DNA of 64,000 bases from Nostoc sp. FACHB-110 (GTDB lineage: Bacteria > Cyanobacteriota > Cyanobacteriia > Cyanobacteriales > Nostocaceae), in assembly GCF_014697425.1 (NCBI RefSeq), contig NZ_JACJRU010000003.1, positions 186,001-250,000 on the forward strand. The letters run 5' to 3'. Below are positions 63,390 to 64,000 of this stretch, piece after piece; positions within the stretch are counted from its first letter, which is position 1; each line of letters begins with the position of its first letter. Position numbers and translations under genes: made by a program. The notes beneath the pieces were generated by a model. It was not told the origin of the DNA and searched no databases. It saw only the letters and a list, made by a program, of their open reading frames with translations.

Positions 63390-63815
63390 TTACTCATGTT
63401 GCTTGGCTTGGGCGATCGCAGAATTAACTTCCTGACCATAAGCAATTTCCAGGTTATGACCGTCAGGATCGCGGATAAAAGCCCAGTAACCAACTGGCGC
63501 TCCATGCTCCTCTGGCCCTAATACCGATAAACCTTCTGAGTGTGCTTCATGACAGAGGCTGTCTACTTCCTCGCGGCTTTTACAAGCTACGCCGAGGTGG
63601 AAACTAGGTGCGGGTTGACATTGCGCTTTATCCATTTGAACTAGCACAATCACAAATGGTCGAGTTAAATCACTAATCCAAGCGACTTCGACTTTATGGA
63701 TTGTATCGCTACGGCGATGCACTACTTTCATCCCAGCATACTTTTCATAAAAAGAAATGCTTTTGTTGATATCACTTACCCCAAGTGCAACATGAGTTAA
63801 TCCAAGATCGGGCAT
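63390..63815 (-). CDS. VOC (glyoxalase/bleomycin-resistance) family protein
   Basis: A 141-aa vicinal-oxygen-chelate fold protein beginning MPDLGLTHVALGVSDINKS at 63815; a longer open frame to 63968 runs into heptamer repeat DNA and is rejected. Typical stretches: SISFYEKYAGMKVVHRR, HLGVACKSREEVDSL, GYWAFIRDPDGHNLEIAYGQ with the C-terminal metal-ligand Glu. The first ligand His is in LTHVALG and another in PSFHLG. The reaction is unknown; a lactoylglutathione lyase or dioxygenase-like role is possible. Confidence 0.85.
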   Translation of the reverse strand: MPDLGLTHVALGVSDINKSISFYEKYAGMKVVHRRSDTIHKVEVAWISDLTRPFVIVLVQMDKAQCQPAPSFHLGVACKSREEVDSLCHEAHSEGLSVLGPEEHGAPVGYWAFIRDPDGHNLEIAYGQEVNSAIAQAKQHE

Positions 63816-63896
63816 TAGGGTTTCCTTCTCATAATCATCAATATCTTTCAGATTATAGGAATCCGTTTTGATTATTGAAATTATCTGCTTTAAGGA

Positions 63897-63935
63897 GTGC
63901 CGAGTGCTGAGTTTTGAGTTTTGAGTGCTGAGTTT
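63897..63935. repeat. Heptamer short tandem repeat
   Basis: GAGTGCT and GAGTTTT units alternate for about five copies upstream of the VOC gene. They are the reverse complement family of the AGCACTC units at 12868-12896. Confidence 0.7.
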
Positions 63936-64000
63936 TGAGGTTGGCGTTTCTAGGACTAGCCCTTTCAAGGTGTTGTGTGATGGGCTGATTTGTAGTTTGG

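Noticed and set aside
63816..63968. 51-residue N-terminal extension of the VOC protein
   Set aside because: It contains translated heptamer repeats (KLSTQNSKLSTRHS); the VOC fold starts at MPDLGLTHVALG.

Overview
The window is chromosomal DNA of a filamentous, probably heterocyst-forming cyanobacterium (Nostocales; Nostoc, Calothrix or Tolypothrix-like). The evidence is the very frequent HIP1 octamer GCGATCGC, cyanobacterial genes (psbU, btpA, a PucC-type transporter, a UbiA-type prenyltransferase, a CYP110-like P450), heptamer short tandem repeats and small palindromic repeats of the kind common in Nostoc intergenic DNA. No rRNA, tRNA, CRISPR array, transposase or phage structural gene was recognised. 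Comparisons to named families are from memory and motif reading; no search was run.

Layout. 1-4 kb: end of a zinc alcohol dehydrogenase (cut by the window edge), an unknown protein, an inositol-monophosphatase-like enzyme and a PucC-family transporter, all on the minus strand. 4-13 kb: the accessory part. It starts with a 972-residue protein that joins a NERD nuclease domain, an almost complete copy of the primary sigma factor SigA and nine TPR repeats. Next comes a cassette holding a methyltransferase-endonuclease fusion and a PIN-toxin/antitoxin pair. The cassette is bracketed by a 51-bp direct repeat (50/51 identical) and by copies of a palindromic MITE-like repeat. An aldo/keto reductase and two Uma2 proteins follow. 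13-19 kb: DEAD-box helicase, rimO, a structured intergenic segment, btpA and a VKOR-thioredoxin fusion.

19-33 kb: CHASE2-PAS-GGDEF cyclase, KDPG aldolase, L,D-transpeptidase, a small secreted protein ending in HGSGTR (PatX-like in layout), nadB, psbU, a DUF3120 membrane protein, uppP, a PDZ-radical SAM protein and a GH10-like secreted protein. 33-41 kb: a three-gene signalling block: a 1702-residue kinase with CBS pair and ten PAS domains, an overlapping REC-EAL gene and a REC-histidine kinase. 41-46 kb: an HTH-NACHT NTPase (candidate antiphage NLR-like protein) convergent with two pentapeptide-repeat genes. 46-53 kb: a SelD-associated type FAD oxidoreductase without its SelD half, then a five-gene Liv/Nat-type amino-acid ABC transporter with a perfect NtcA-type palindrome upstream. 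53-64 kb: mostly metabolic genes (histidine phosphatase, glucokinase, methyltransferase, ilvH, BON protein, Ppx/GppA, UbiA prenyltransferase, P450, VOC protein) interspersed with MITE-like elements.

The best candidate for something undescribed is the NERD-SigA-TPR fusion at 4069-6987 beside the repeat-bounded restriction/toxin cassette. It suggests a dedicated sigma factor tethered to nucleic-acid and protein sensing modules. That function is inference; the domain order is read directly.
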